Source: Chitinophagales bacterium (lineage in GTDB: Bacteria; Bacteroidota; Bacteroidia; Chitinophagales; JADIYW01). Taken from it: DNA of 64,000 nt. The DNA lies in the NCBI GenBank assembly GCA_020636545.1, contig JACJXS010000015.1, forward strand, positions 58,215-122,214. The letters run 5' to 3'. Below the pieces are notes generated by a model. It made no database searches. It saw only the letters and a list, made by a program, of their open reading frames with translations, and had not been told where the DNA came from. Below are positions 41,047 through 50,834 of the stretch, in pieces. Position 1 is the stretch's first letter. Every line of letters starts with the position of its first letter. A program made the position numbers and the translations under genes.

Positions 41047-44000
41047 ATGTTTAGTAAATTTATACAAAGACCGGTATTAGCTATTGTTATATCTGTTGTT
41101 ATAGTTTTTGTAGGTGTTTTGGCAATTGAAAAAATGCCAATTTCTCAATTCCCTGATATTGCACCGACAACGGTTAATATATCAATTGCTTATCCAGGTT
41201 CAAGTGCTGATGTTTTAGTAAAATCATCACTTATTACACTAGAACAAGCCATTAATGGTGTACAAGATATGCGTTATATGGCTACTGATGCGACAAGTGC
41301 AGGTGAAGCTACATTAAGAATTATTTTTGAACCTGGCACAGACCCCAACGATGCAGTAATTAGAGTGAAGACTAGGGTTGATCAAGTAATGCCTTTATTG
41401 CCCGAGTTAGTACAACGTGAAGGCGTAGTTATTATGCCAATTCAGCCGAGTATGTTGATGTACGTTAACCTTTATTCGAAGAATAAGAGTATGGATGAAA
41501 AATTCTTATTCAATTATGCCACAGTAAAAATGATACCTGAAATTCAACGTACAAAAGGTATTGCAAGAGCTCAAATTTTGGGTAGCCGAAGATATGCAAT
41601 GCGTGTTTGGTTGAATCCAGAGCGTATGCGAGCTTATAATATTTCTGTTGAAGATGTGATGGATGCTATTGGAGAACAAAGTATTATTGGACGTCCAGGA
41701 AGAATAGGACAAAGTTCAGGAATTGCTGCACAGTCTTTAGAGTATGTGCTTACATACAAAGGACGTTATAATACACCTGAGGAATATGAGGATATTATAA
41801 TTCGTGCGAAATCTAATGGAGAAAGCATTCATTTAAGAGATATTGCTAAAGTAGAATTGGGCAGCGAGTTTTTTGATATTTATTCTAATCTTGATGGACA
41901 TCCATCTGCTGCTATCGTTTTAAAACAAAATTATGGTAGTAATGCAAGCGATGTAATTAAGGAAGTTAAAGAGAAACTCGATGAGATGAAAAAAGACTTT
42001 CCTCCCGGTATGGATTATAAAATCAGTTATGATGTATCACAATTCTTAGATGCGTCAATAGAGCAGGTTCTGGAAACTTTAAGAGATGCATTTATTTTAG
42101 TAGCATTGGTTGTTTTTGTGTTTTTAGGCGATTGGCGTTCTACATTAATCCCAATTCTTGCAGTGCCAGTATCTCTAGTTGGTGCATTTTTTGTGATTCA
42201 ATTTTTTGGACTTACAATTAACTTGGTTACACTCTTTGCATTGGTATTAGCAATTGGTATAGTTGTAGATAATGCAATAGTAGTGGTCGAGGCAGTGCAT
42301 GCTAAGATGGAAGAAGACCCAGAAATTTCTTCCTATAAAGCAGTTAAAAAAGTACTTGCTGAAATTGGAGGAGCAATTATTGCAATCACTATGGTAATGG
42401 TTTCTGTATTTATTCCTATTTCATTTATGTCTGGTCCGGTTGGAACATTTTATCGACAATTTTCGATTACAATGGCGAGTTCTATTGTTATTTCAGCAAT
42501 TACGGCACTTACACTTACGCCTGTATTGTGTGCAATGCTATTGAAAAACCAACATGGAAAGCCAAAGAAAAAAGGTTTGCTGACAAGAGCTCTTGATGCT
42601 TTCAATGGAAGATTTGAAATCCTTACTGAAAAATATGTGAATTTGTTGAAGCGAATTGTAAGTAGAAGAATGGTAACGTTTGTTGTTTTAATTCTATTCT
42701 GTGTGGGTGTTTATTTTGGAAATAAATTTGTGCCATCTGGTTTTATTCCAAATGAAGACCAAGGTACTATTTATGCTATTATTCAGACACCTCCAGGTTC
42801 GACATTGGAACAAACCAACCAAGTATCTCAGAGACTTCAAAAAATCTGTGAAAAAGTAGAAGGTGTTGAGTCGGTATCTTCTTTAGCTGGATATGAGATT
42901 ATGACCGAAGGACGTGGCTCTAACGCAGGTACTTGTTTGATTAATCTAAAATCATGGTCAGAACGTTCTCATACTGTGAAAGAGATTATGGAAGAATTAG
43001 AAGAGAAATCAAAAGGTATTGGTGCAATTATTGAATTTTTTGAACCACCTGCAATTCCAGGCTTCGGAGCATCAGGTGGTTTTTCAATGCGTTTATTAAA
43101 TAAAACGACCAATACAGATTACCATGATTTTGATAAAGTAAATAAAGAATTTATGGCAAATTTAGGTAAGCGAAAAGAATTGACGGGCTTGTTTACTTTC
43201 TTTGCTGCAAATTATCCACAGTATGAATTAGAAATAGATAATAAAATGGCGATGCAAAAAGGCGTAACTATTGGGAAAGCAATGGAAAATCTCAATATTA
43301 TGATAGGTAGTACTTATGAGCAAGGTTTTATTAAGTACAACCAATTTTTCAAAGTGTATGTGCAATCGGATCCACAATTTAGAAGACTTCCATCTGATAT
43401 TTTAAATCTATTTGTTAAAAATGAAGCTGGAGAAATGGTTCCTTATTCTGCTTTTATGAAACTGAAAAAAGGTCAGGGCCCAAATGAAATTACACGTTTT
43501 AATATGTACAATTCTGCTGCTATACAAGGTCTTCCTGCAAAAGGATATACAACAGCAGATGCTATCGCAGCGATAAGAGAAGTGGCCAAGACGACACTGC
43601 CAAATGGTTATGATATCGCCTTTGATGGATTATCTTATGATGAAGCTATGAGAGGTAATGAATCGCTTTATATATTCCTTATTGTATTGTTGTTTGTATA
43701 TTTTGTATTAGCTGCTCAATATGAAAGTTTCTCCATTCCTATGGCGATAATACTCTCTTTGCCAGTGGGTATTTTTGGTTCATTTTTAGTGTTAAAATTG
43801 ATGGGATTAGAAAATAATATTTATGCTCAAGTGGGTATGATTATGTTAGTAGGATTATTGGGTAAAAATGCGGTATTGATTGTAGAATTTGCAGTTCAGA
43901 AAAGAACTCAAGGTGCAACTATATTTGATGCCGCAGTTGAAGGAGCTAAAGTTCGTTTTCGTCCAATTTTGATGACTTCTTTTGCCTTTATTGCAGGATT

Positions 44001-44286
44001 AATTCCATTGGTTATTGCAAAAGGTGCTGGAGCAATTGGTAATAGAACTATTGGTTCATCAGCATTGGGTGGTATGTTGTTTGGTACTTTATTTGGCGTT
44101 TTGATTATTCCAGGTTTATACTATGTTTTTGCTAAGTTATCAGATGGTAAGAAATTAATTGATGATGAAGAACAACACTCACTTAGCGAGGACTTAGTTA
44201 CTGGGGAAAATAGAGACAAATTAAATAAACGTGTTAAGAAAATAATTGAAAGAATATTAAGAAGAAACAACAACGGAGAGGAATAA
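41047..44286 (+). CDS. RND multidrug efflux pump, HAE1 family
   Basis: 1079 residues, twelve membrane helices and two large periplasmic loops. It starts FSKFIQRPVLAIVISVVIV. The helix-4 motif reads LAIGIVVDNAIVVVEAV: the first proton-relay Asp is kept, but the second Asp of AcrB (408) is Asn. The helix-10 Lys is kept in GLLGKNAVLIVEFAVQKR. Other motifs include GSNAGTCLINLKSW and the GGMLFGTLFGVLIIPGLYYV end. Substrates cannot be predicted from sequence. A charged tail with the RVKKIIERILRRNN run ends the protein. An acrB homologue. Confidence 0.95.
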   Translation: MFSKFIQRPVLAIVISVVIVFVGVLAIEKMPISQFPDIAPTTVNISIAYPGSSADVLVKSSLITLEQAINGVQDMRYMATDATSAGEATLRIIFEPGTDPNDAVIRVKTRVDQVMPLLPELVQREGVVIMPIQPSMLMYVNLYSKNKSMDEKFLFNYATVKMIPEIQRTKGIARAQILGSRRYAMRVWLNPERMRAYNISVEDVMDAIGEQSIIGRPGRIGQSSGIAAQSLEYVLTYKGRYNTPEEYEDIIIRAKSNGESIHLRDIAKVELGSEFFDIYSNLDGHPSAAIVLKQNYGSNASDVIKEVKEKLDEMKKDFPPGMDYKISYDVSQFLDASIEQVLETLRDAFILVALVVFVFLGDWRSTLIPILAVPVSLVGAFFVIQFFGLTINLVTLFALVLAIGIVVDNAIVVVEAVHAKMEEDPEISSYKAVKKVLAEIGGAIIAITMVMVSVFIPISFMSGPVGTFYRQFSITMASSIVISAITALTLTPVLCAMLLKNQHGKPKKKGLLTRALDAFNGRFEILTEKYVNLLKRIVSRRMVTFVVLILFCVGVYFGNKFVPSGFIPNEDQGTIYAIIQTPPGSTLEQTNQVSQRLQKICEKVEGVESVSSLAGYEIMTEGRGSNAGTCLINLKSWSERSHTVKEIMEELEEKSKGIGAIIEFFEPPAIPGFGASGGFSMRLLNKTTNTDYHDFDKVNKEFMANLGKRKELTGLFTFFAANYPQYELEIDNKMAMQKGVTIGKAMENLNIMIGSTYEQGFIKYNQFFKVYVQSDPQFRRLPSDILNLFVKNEAGEMVPYSAFMKLKKGQGPNEITRFNMYNSAAIQGLPAKGYTTADAIAAIREVAKTTLPNGYDIAFDGLSYDEAMRGNESLYIFLIVLLFVYFVLAAQYESFSIPMAIILSLPVGIFGSFLVLKLMGLENNIYAQVGMIMLVGLLGKNAVLIVEFAVQKRTQGATIFDAAVEGAKVRFRPILMTSFAFIAGLIPLVIAKGAGAIGNRTIGSSALGGMLFGTLFGVLIIPGLYYVFAKLSDGKKLIDDEEQHSLSEDLVTGENRDKLNKRVKKIIERILRRNNNGEE

Positions 44287-44294
44287 TTTCTAAA

Positions 44295-44324
44295 TGGAGA
44301 ACAGAGTAGAAATTCTGTTCTCCA
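44295..44324 (+). other. intercistronic hairpin between the pump and its outer-membrane channel
   Basis: Perfect 11-bp stem (TGGAGAACAGA with TCTGTTCTCCA) and an 8-nt loop, starting 8 nt after the pump stop. There is no T tract, so it probably does not terminate fully. It could stabilise the upstream mRNA or reduce read-through. Confidence 0.6.
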
Positions 44325-44383
44325 ATTTAAGTTGCAAATAAATTAAATATTCAATAAATAAGACAAATAAGAATTTATAAGTT

Positions 44384-45823
44384 ATGAATAATAAACGAAT
44401 CAAACAAATAGCTTTATTATTATCAGCATTGCTGATTTTTAATAGTTGCAAAATACCTAAAATTGTACAGCGTACTGAAAATAAAATTACACCAAATTCC
44501 TACAATTCAAGTAATAATATTGATACAGTAAATACTGCTGATATTAGTTGGCGAACATTTTTTACAGATTCTAACTTAGTTAGACTGATTGATACAGCAC
44601 TTGTAAACAACCAAGAGTTAATGATTACTTTGCAAGAAATTGAGATTTCTAAAAATGAAATTCGCTCAAAAAAAGGTGCTTTATTGCCTTTTGTAACTGG
44701 AAATTTAGGTATTGGCGGGGAAAAAGTTGGTCGATATACCAGTAAAGGAGCTAGCGATGCGGCACATGATATCGCACCTGATAAAGAAATACCAGAATTT
44801 TTGCCTGATTTTAAATTAGGTTTGGCAATGGATTGGGAAATTGATATCTGGAAGAAATTGAGAAATGCTAAAAAAGCAGCGGTTAAAAGATATTTAGCAA
44901 GTGTAGAAGGTAAGAATTTTGTATTGAGTAATCTCATTGCTGAAATTGCAAAATCTTACTATGAATTAGTTGCCTTAGATAATCAATTGGAAGCAGTCCG
45001 TCAAAATATTCAAATTCAAACAAAAGCTTTAGATGTTGTAAAAATTTTGAAAGATGCAGCTCGTGCTAATGAATTGGGTGTTCAGAAATTTGAAGCAGAA
45101 GTATATGGCACTAAAAGTAAAGAATATGAAATATTACAAGAAATTAAAGCTACAGAAAATAGAATCAATCGATTATTAGGTCGCTTTCCACAACCAATTG
45201 TCAGAAACTCTGAGAATTTTACAAAAATGCTTCCGCCAATTGTTCATACAGGCATTCCAGCTCAGTTGTTAGCCAACAGACCAGATATTAAACAAGCTGA
45301 ATTGGAATTAGATGCTTCAAAGTTAGATGTTAAAGTGGCTAAGGCTGAATTTTATCCAGCTTTAAAAATTACTGCCGAAATTGGAATCGATGCATTTCGT
45401 CCATCGTTTTGGGTGAAAATGCCAGAATCAATTTTTAGTTCGTTAGCAGGTAGTTTTTTAGCACCTTTATTTAATAGAAATGCTATCATGGCTGAATATT
45501 TGAATGCGAATGCAAAACAAAAACAAGCAGTTTTTAATTATGAAAAATGTATTATAAACGGGTATTATGATGTTTCTACTCAAATTTATAATATTGATAA
45601 TTTGGACAAAAATTATAAATTAAAATCTCAACAAATTAATGTTTTAGATTCTGCGGTTACAACTGCAAATGATTTATTACAATCTTCTCGTGCTGATTAT
45701 TTTGAAGTATTAATGACTCAACGTGATGTTTTAGAATCCAAATTAGAATTGATAGAAACTAAAAAAGCTCAACTTAATGCAGTAATTGAAATATACAGAA
45801 GTTTAGGAGGAGGCTGGAAATAA
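44384..45823 (+). CDS. outer-membrane efflux lipoprotein, OprM/TolC family
   Basis: 479 residues. The lipoprotein signal is LLLSALLIFNSCKIPK. Two OEP repeats follow. The first contains SWRTFFTDSNLVRLIDTAL and WEIDIWKKLRNAKKAA; the second IPAQLLANRPDIKQAELELDASKLDVKVAKAEFYPAL and the FEVLMTQRDVLESKLELIE helix. It is the outer-membrane exit duct for the preceding adaptor and pump. The 97-nt gap holds a hairpin. Confidence 0.94.
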   Translation: MNNKRIKQIALLLSALLIFNSCKIPKIVQRTENKITPNSYNSSNNIDTVNTADISWRTFFTDSNLVRLIDTALVNNQELMITLQEIEISKNEIRSKKGALLPFVTGNLGIGGEKVGRYTSKGASDAAHDIAPDKEIPEFLPDFKLGLAMDWEIDIWKKLRNAKKAAVKRYLASVEGKNFVLSNLIAEIAKSYYELVALDNQLEAVRQNIQIQTKALDVVKILKDAARANELGVQKFEAEVYGTKSKEYEILQEIKATENRINRLLGRFPQPIVRNSENFTKMLPPIVHTGIPAQLLANRPDIKQAELELDASKLDVKVAKAEFYPALKITAEIGIDAFRPSFWVKMPESIFSSLAGSFLAPLFNRNAIMAEYLNANAKQKQAVFNYEKCIINGYYDVSTQIYNIDNLDKNYKLKSQQINVLDSAVTTANDLLQSSRADYFEVLMTQRDVLESKLELIETKKAQLNAVIEIYRSLGGGWK

Positions 45824-45904
45824 ATTGATATTTTAAAATTAATTTACCTAATTCAGCGATGAAATTAAAATTGTTGGATTAGGTATTTTAATTTAAAATT
45901 AAAT

Positions 45905-45926
45905 ATTAATCAAACGATTGATTAAT
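45905..45926. promoter_or_regulatory. palindromic operator in front of tetR
   Basis: ATTAATCAA-ACGA-TTGATTAAT, two perfect 9-bp arms with a 4-bp centre. It lies 14 nt upstream of the -7 box, covering the -33 zone. This geometry fits autorepression by the TetR protein encoded next. Confidence 0.75.
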
Positions 45927-45940
45927 TTATTTTAAGACAT

Positions 45941-45948
45941 TATTTTTG
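45941..45948 (+). promoter_or_regulatory. -7 promoter box of the tetR-tolC-emrAB operon
   Basis: TATTTTTG, an exact match, 8 nt before the ATG at 45957 and just downstream of the palindromic operator. Confidence 0.6.
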
Positions 45949-45956
45949 TATTCGAA

Positions 45957-46574
45957 ATGGTTTCAAAAGAAGAAAGTATATTATTTAGTGCCGAAAGACT
46001 TTTTGCTGAAAAGGGTTTTGATGGCACATCTACTCGAGAAATATCTAAGGCTGCTGATGCAAATATTTCTTTAATAGCTTATTATTTTGGTTCAAAAGAA
46101 AAACTATTAGAAAGTATATTTGAATATAGAATAAAAGAGAGCTTGGATTTTGCATTAACCTTGATGCTAAAAGAAGATTTATCCGCTTGGCAAAAATTAG
46201 AATTATTGATAGATAAATTTGTTGACCGTGTTAGACGATTGAAATATTTTTATTTATTGGTACAAAGAGAAAAGTTAAACCTTTCTAATCCAGCAATAAT
46301 TGAAATTATTAGAAATTACCATAAAGAGTTTCTTAAAATCTATCAGACTATACTAAAAGACGGCATTAAACAAGGTGTATTAAAAACTAATTATTCTTTG
46401 GAATTAATACATTTTACTATTTCAGGAACATTGTTTAATAGTATTAATGCATTAGAATTGAAAAAAACAACTATAGATTTTACAGACAAGATGGAACAGA
46501 AATATTATTCTGATTTAAAAAAACATTTAAAAATATTATTAAAGCATTTGTTAGGATATGAAGGGAAAATATAA
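45957..46574 (+). CDS. TetR/AcrR-family transcriptional regulator
   Basis: 205 residues. The N-terminal helix-turn-helix is classic: ILFSAERLFAEKGFDGTSTREISKAADANISLIAYYFGSKEKLLESIF. The C-terminal ligand domain is all helical and not assignable to a ligand. It heads the efflux operon and overlaps the following TolC-family gene by 17 nt, with a perfect palindrome in its own promoter. It is most likely a drug-responsive repressor of the operon; the inducer is unknown. Confidence 0.93.
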   Translation: MVSKEESILFSAERLFAEKGFDGTSTREISKAADANISLIAYYFGSKEKLLESIFEYRIKESLDFALTLMLKEDLSAWQKLELLIDKFVDRVRRLKYFYLLVQREKLNLSNPAIIEIIRNYHKEFLKIYQTILKDGIKQGVLKTNYSLELIHFTISGTLFNSINALELKKTTIDFTDKMEQKYYSDLKKHLKILLKHLLGYEGKI

Positions 46575-47868
46575 AATTTTACTAGCAAGTATATTGCTTT
46601 TAGTTGGAATAAATAACTTATTTGCTCAAGAAGTAAAGATGATTTCTTTAGAGGAAGCAATACAATTAGGAGTTAAAAATTCCAAATCATTAATTATAGA
46701 TCAAGCTAAAATTGATGAAGCACTAGCAAATTATAGTAAAGCAAAAAACAATAAACTGCCTGATTTGAAACTGTCAGGTTCTGCAATGGCATTATCTAAA
46801 GGAAAAATGAATTTAGAAATGATGCCTAATACTGGAAATAGCCCAAAACCTAATTCAGCATTTATGGGAAGTGCTAATTTTTCTTTTCCAATTTATGCAG
46901 GAGGCAGAATTAAAAATGGTATCAAAATAACTGAATATTTATTAGAAGCTACAAAGCTTTCTGCCGAAAATGATAAAACAGCAATAGCGTATAATATAGC
47001 TCAAGCTTATAATAATTTATTTAAAGTCAATCAAATTATTAATGTTTTAAGTGAAAATTTAAAAGCTGCCAAAGAGCGTGATAAAGCTTTTTTAAATTTG
47101 GATAATAACGGTGTATTAGCAAGAAATGATAGATTGAAAGCTAATTTACAAACTTCAAATATTGAACTCCAATTATTGGAAGCTCAAAATAATTTTGATA
47201 TAGCAAATGTAAGTATGAATTTGTTGTTAGGACTTCCTGTAGAAACACAACTTCAAGTCGATTCTGTTTATATTCAAAGTACCGAAGATAGTATTTCTTT
47301 AAATTTTTATTTAGAACAAGCTTTTAAAAATAGGAAAGATTTACAAGCGATTGCTTTACAAAAAAAGGCGGCAGAAACACAATCAAAGGCCGCAAAAGCA
47401 CATTTAATCCCAACAATTGCATTGACAGCAGGTTATATTGCAGCAGATGTTCCACAAATTTTAAGTATGTATAATATGGCAAACATTGGCATTGGTGTGC
47501 AATATGATTTAGGTAATGTTTGGAAAAAAAATACAGATATGATGACAGCTAATGCTCAAATTAAAAAGATTGATGCAATGAATGACATGACTCAAGACCA
47601 AATTCAATTAGAAGTTGTTCGTGATTATCAAGCCTATAATTTGGCAAATGATAAAATTAAAGTTTTTGAAAAAACATTAGCTCAAGCTAATGAGAATTAT
47701 AGAATCACTAAAAATAAATTTGATAATGGTTTAGAAACCATAACAAATCTTTTAGAAGCAGATGCCGCTCAAATTACTGCAAATATTAATGTGTTGAATG
47801 CAAAAGCAGATAAATCTCTACTTTATAGAAAGTTATTACAAACAACAGGTATTTTAATTACAGAATAA
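46558..47868 (+). CDS. TolC-family outer-membrane efflux protein
   Basis: 436 residues with signal peptide ILLASILLLVGINNLFAQ. OEP features are ISLEEAIQLGVKNSKSLIIDQAKIDEA, FSFPIYAGGRIKNGIKI, and a second repeat ending NKFDNGLETITNLLEADAAQITA. There is no lipobox, unlike the channel gene of the RND locus. It starts inside the end of tetR, so the two are probably translationally coupled. It should form the outer-membrane channel for the EmrA/EmrB-like proteins that follow. Confidence 0.93.
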   Translation: MKGKYKILLASILLLVGINNLFAQEVKMISLEEAIQLGVKNSKSLIIDQAKIDEALANYSKAKNNKLPDLKLSGSAMALSKGKMNLEMMPNTGNSPKPNSAFMGSANFSFPIYAGGRIKNGIKITEYLLEATKLSAENDKTAIAYNIAQAYNNLFKVNQIINVLSENLKAAKERDKAFLNLDNNGVLARNDRLKANLQTSNIELQLLEAQNNFDIANVSMNLLLGLPVETQLQVDSVYIQSTEDSISLNFYLEQAFKNRKDLQAIALQKKAAETQSKAAKAHLIPTIALTAGYIAADVPQILSMYNMANIGIGVQYDLGNVWKKNTDMMTANAQIKKIDAMNDMTQDQIQLEVVRDYQAYNLANDKIKVFEKTLAQANENYRITKNKFDNGLETITNLLEADAAQITANINVLNAKADKSLLYRKLLQTTGILITE

Positions 47869-47878
47869 AAATAAATTT

Positions 47879-48982
47879 ATGGAAAATATAACACCACAAA
47901 GTCCACAATCAGAAAAGAAGAAAAATATTTTATTTCCAATTATTTTAGCTATTGCTATTCTAGCAGGTGTTTTTTTTGGATATAAAGAATATGTACACGG
48001 ACAAACGCATGAAAAAACAGACAATGCACAAGTAATGAGCAATATGACCCCGATTATTTCTAGAGTTTCAGGTTATATCAATGAAGTAAAAGTTACAGAT
48101 AATCAATTTGTACACAAAGGGGATACTTTATTGGTTTTAGACAATAGAGACCAAAAAATGTTGCTAGCACAAACTGAAGCAGCATATATAACCGCACAAA
48201 ATAATATATCTGTTGCCAAATTATCAGCAAATGCTGCTTCAAAAAATATCAATACTTCTAATGCAGCAGTTAATACCGCTGATGCACAAATTGATTTGGC
48301 AAAAGTAAATGTTTGGAAAACAACACAAGATTTTAATAGATATGCTAATTTGATAAAAGATCATTCGATTACACAACAACAATACGAACAAGCTGTTGCT
48401 GCAAAGGAAGCTGCTGAAAAGCAATTGAAAGTATTGATGGATCAAAAAAACCAAGTGAAACAACAAACTGAAGTGGTTGTTTCTCAAACGCAAACTGCCA
48501 ATCAACAAATTAGCACTGCCGATGCAATGCTAAAACAAAGAATGGTAGATGTAGAAAATGCGAAGCTAAACTTATCTTATACTGTAATTACAGCTCCTGA
48601 AGATGGATTTGTTTCTAAAGTTCCAGTTCAAAATGGACAATTAATTCAAGCAGGAATGCAACTTTTTAGTTTAATAAAGGATAATGACGTATGGATAGTT
48701 GCTAATTTCAAAGAAACTCAAATTTCTAAAATGTTGGAAGGGCAAAAAGTAGAAATTGAAATAGATGCATTTCCTAAACAAAAATTTGAAGGCATTGTAA
48801 GTTCATTTTCGCCAGGGACAGGTTCTTCATTTTCTGTTTTGCCACCAGATAACGCAAGTGGAAATTTTGTTAAAGTGGTTCAACGAGTACCAGTTCGGAT
48901 TGATTTTAAAAATTTAGATAATGCAATTGCAAAAAAAATGCGTGTAGGCTTAAATGCCACAGTGGAAGTAATCTTAAAGTAA
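47879..48982 (+). CDS. emrA: HlyD/EmrA-type membrane-fusion protein
   Basis: 367 residues, anchored by one N-terminal helix (ILFPIILAIAILAGVFFGY) rather than a lipid. It carries TDNAQVMSNMTPIISRVSGYINEV, the lipoyl segment with KVTDNQFVHKGDTLLVLD, a long coiled coil and NLSYTVITAPEDGFVSKVPVQNGQ. The TDNAQV opening is typical of EmrA. It bridges the MFS pump and the TolC-like channel; 10 nt from the channel gene, 21 nt before the pump gene. Confidence 0.92.
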   Translation: MENITPQSPQSEKKKNILFPIILAIAILAGVFFGYKEYVHGQTHEKTDNAQVMSNMTPIISRVSGYINEVKVTDNQFVHKGDTLLVLDNRDQKMLLAQTEAAYITAQNNISVAKLSANAASKNINTSNAAVNTADAQIDLAKVNVWKTTQDFNRYANLIKDHSITQQQYEQAVAAKEAAEKQLKVLMDQKNQVKQQTEVVVSQTQTANQQISTADAMLKQRMVDVENAKLNLSYTVITAPEDGFVSKVPVQNGQLIQAGMQLFSLIKDNDVWIVANFKETQISKMLEGQKVEIEIDAFPKQKFEGIVSSFSPGTGSSFSVLPPDNASGNFVKVVQRVPVRIDFKNLDNAIAKKMRVGLNATVEVILK

Positions 48983-49003
48983 ATTCTAGATGTAATTATA
49001 AGT

Positions 49004-50584
49004 ATGGAGCAAGATAGTTTAGTAGAATATGGTTTTCGACGTGCTATTATTACTTTAACCACTATTTTATGTGCCTTATTGGAGATTGTAGATTCTACTA
49101 TTGTCAATGTCGCATTAAATGAAATGAAAGGTAATTTGGGTGCTACTTTATCAGAAGTTGGTTGGGTAGTTACTGCCTATGCAATAGGAAATGTTATTAT
49201 TGTTCCAATGACAAGTTGGTTGTCTCAACAATTTGGGCGAAGAAATTATTTTGCAGCATCAATCATTCTTTTTACTGTTTTTTCATTTATGTGTGGAAAT
49301 GCAACCAATATTTGGGAATTGGTGTTTTTTAGATTTATGCAAGGTCTAGGAGGCGGTGCTTTATTGGTTACTTCTCAAACTATAATTACGGAAACCTATC
49401 CTATTGAAAAACGAGGAATGGCGATGGCAATTTATGGTTTGGGTGTGATAATTGGTCCAACCTTGGGTCCACCTTTAGGAGGTTATATTGTAGATAATTA
49501 CAATTGGCCTTATATCTTCTATATCAATATTCCCATTGGAATTGTAGCGGCGATACTTACTTTAAGATATATAAAAAGTCCTCGATATGCAGAAAAACGT
49601 GCAGTTAGAGATATTGATTGGCTAGGTATTATTTTATTAGCGATTTTTGTAGGCTCCTTGCAATTTGTATTAGAACGTGGACATGAAGATGATTGGTTTG
49701 ATAGCACATCAATTATTATTTTTACAATTACTGCAACTTTAGGCTTTATTACTTTTATTTGGAGAGAATTAACTTATAAATACCCAATAGTCGATTTGAG
49801 AGTTTTGAAAAATGTCAATCTAAGGATAGGTACTTTTATGTCATTTATTTTAGGTTTTGGTTTATATGGTTCTACATTTATTATTCCTATTTATACTCAA
49901 GGGATTTTAGGTTGGACTGCTCTACAAGCAGGTGCCTTAATGATTCCATCTGCGATTACAACTGCGTTTATGATGCCAATAGTTGGGAAATTAATTACTA
50001 ACGGTGTAAAACAACAATATTTAGTAGCAATAGGCTTTTTGATGTTCTTTATTTATAGTTTTTGGGGCTATAAAATATTAACACCAGATACTGGCGAACA
50101 AGACTTTTTTTGGCTATTAATAGTACGTGGTTTTGGATTGAGTTTATTATTTATTCCAATTACAACTCTGGCATTAAGCTCCCTAAAGGGAAAGGAAATA
50201 GGAGAGGGCTCTGCATTTACTGGAATGATGAGGCAGTTAGGTGGTTCTTTTGGAATCGCTGTAATTACTACATTTGTTGCCAATATTTCCACTAAAAATG
50301 TTGCATTGCTATCAGAACACCTAAACGTCAATGATTTAGATGTACAACAAAGAATTGAGATGATGAAACATGGTTTTATGGCTAAAGGAATGACACCAGA
50401 TGTTGCATTACAAGCAGTATATAAAGCATTAGATATTACAGTACAAAAACAAGCTACTGTAATTGCATATATGGATGTTTTTCTTTATTTGGGCATTTTG
50501 TTTTTAATATGTATTCCATTTGTTTTGTTAATGAAACAAAAGAAAGGAGCTGCTCCTATTGATATGAGTGAAGCCATGCATTAA
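49004..50584 (+). CDS. emrB: MFS drug transporter, DHA2/EmrB family
   Basis: 526 residues, about fourteen membrane helices. The DHA2 motif LEIVDSTIVNVALNEMKGNLGA near residue 26 is diagnostic, with WVVTAYAIGNVIIVPMTSWLSQQFGRR (motif A region) and LGVIIGPTLGPPLGGYIVDNYNWP (motif C). It is the proton-driven pump of the tripartite system encoded by the preceding genes. No terminator was recognised after it. Confidence 0.94.
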   Translation: MEQDSLVEYGFRRAIITLTTILCALLEIVDSTIVNVALNEMKGNLGATLSEVGWVVTAYAIGNVIIVPMTSWLSQQFGRRNYFAASIILFTVFSFMCGNATNIWELVFFRFMQGLGGGALLVTSQTIITETYPIEKRGMAMAIYGLGVIIGPTLGPPLGGYIVDNYNWPYIFYINIPIGIVAAILTLRYIKSPRYAEKRAVRDIDWLGIILLAIFVGSLQFVLERGHEDDWFDSTSIIIFTITATLGFITFIWRELTYKYPIVDLRVLKNVNLRIGTFMSFILGFGLYGSTFIIPIYTQGILGWTALQAGALMIPSAITTAFMMPIVGKLITNGVKQQYLVAIGFLMFFIYSFWGYKILTPDTGEQDFFWLLIVRGFGLSLLFIPITTLALSSLKGKEIGEGSAFTGMMRQLGGSFGIAVITTFVANISTKNVALLSEHLNVNDLDVQQRIEMMKHGFMAKGMTPDVALQAVYKALDITVQKQATVIAYMDVFLYLGILFLICIPFVLLMKQKKGAAPIDMSEAMH

Positions 50585-50795
50585 TTTGTTTAGTTCTATT
50601 TCTTTTGAAGTTATGGAGATTAACATTTTAAGGAGGATAACGTTAGGCTTTTTGTTCTATTCAGTATATGAATATTATTTTTAAATAGTATTTTATTATA
50701 TAAATTATATATTTCTCTAACTTCATTCTGATAAACTATGAACCATCATTAGTAAACTATATTGTATGTGGATATTTTCCTATGATATACCCTTA

Positions 50796-50811
50796 TAATT
50801 TTGTATATTTG
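50796..50811 (+). promoter_or_regulatory. two overlapping -7 boxes for gyrA
   Basis: TAATTTTG (50796-50803) and TATATTTG (50804-50811) lie side by side, 23-31 nt before the gyrA ATG. Both match TAnnTTTG, so either or both may be used. Confidence 0.5.
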
Positions 50812-50834
50812 TTACCTAAATTAAGAAAGATACT

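Noticed and set aside
44295..44324. Intrinsic terminator after the RND pump gene
   Set aside because: The stem is strong but no T tract follows on either side, and the channel gene downstream belongs with the pump.
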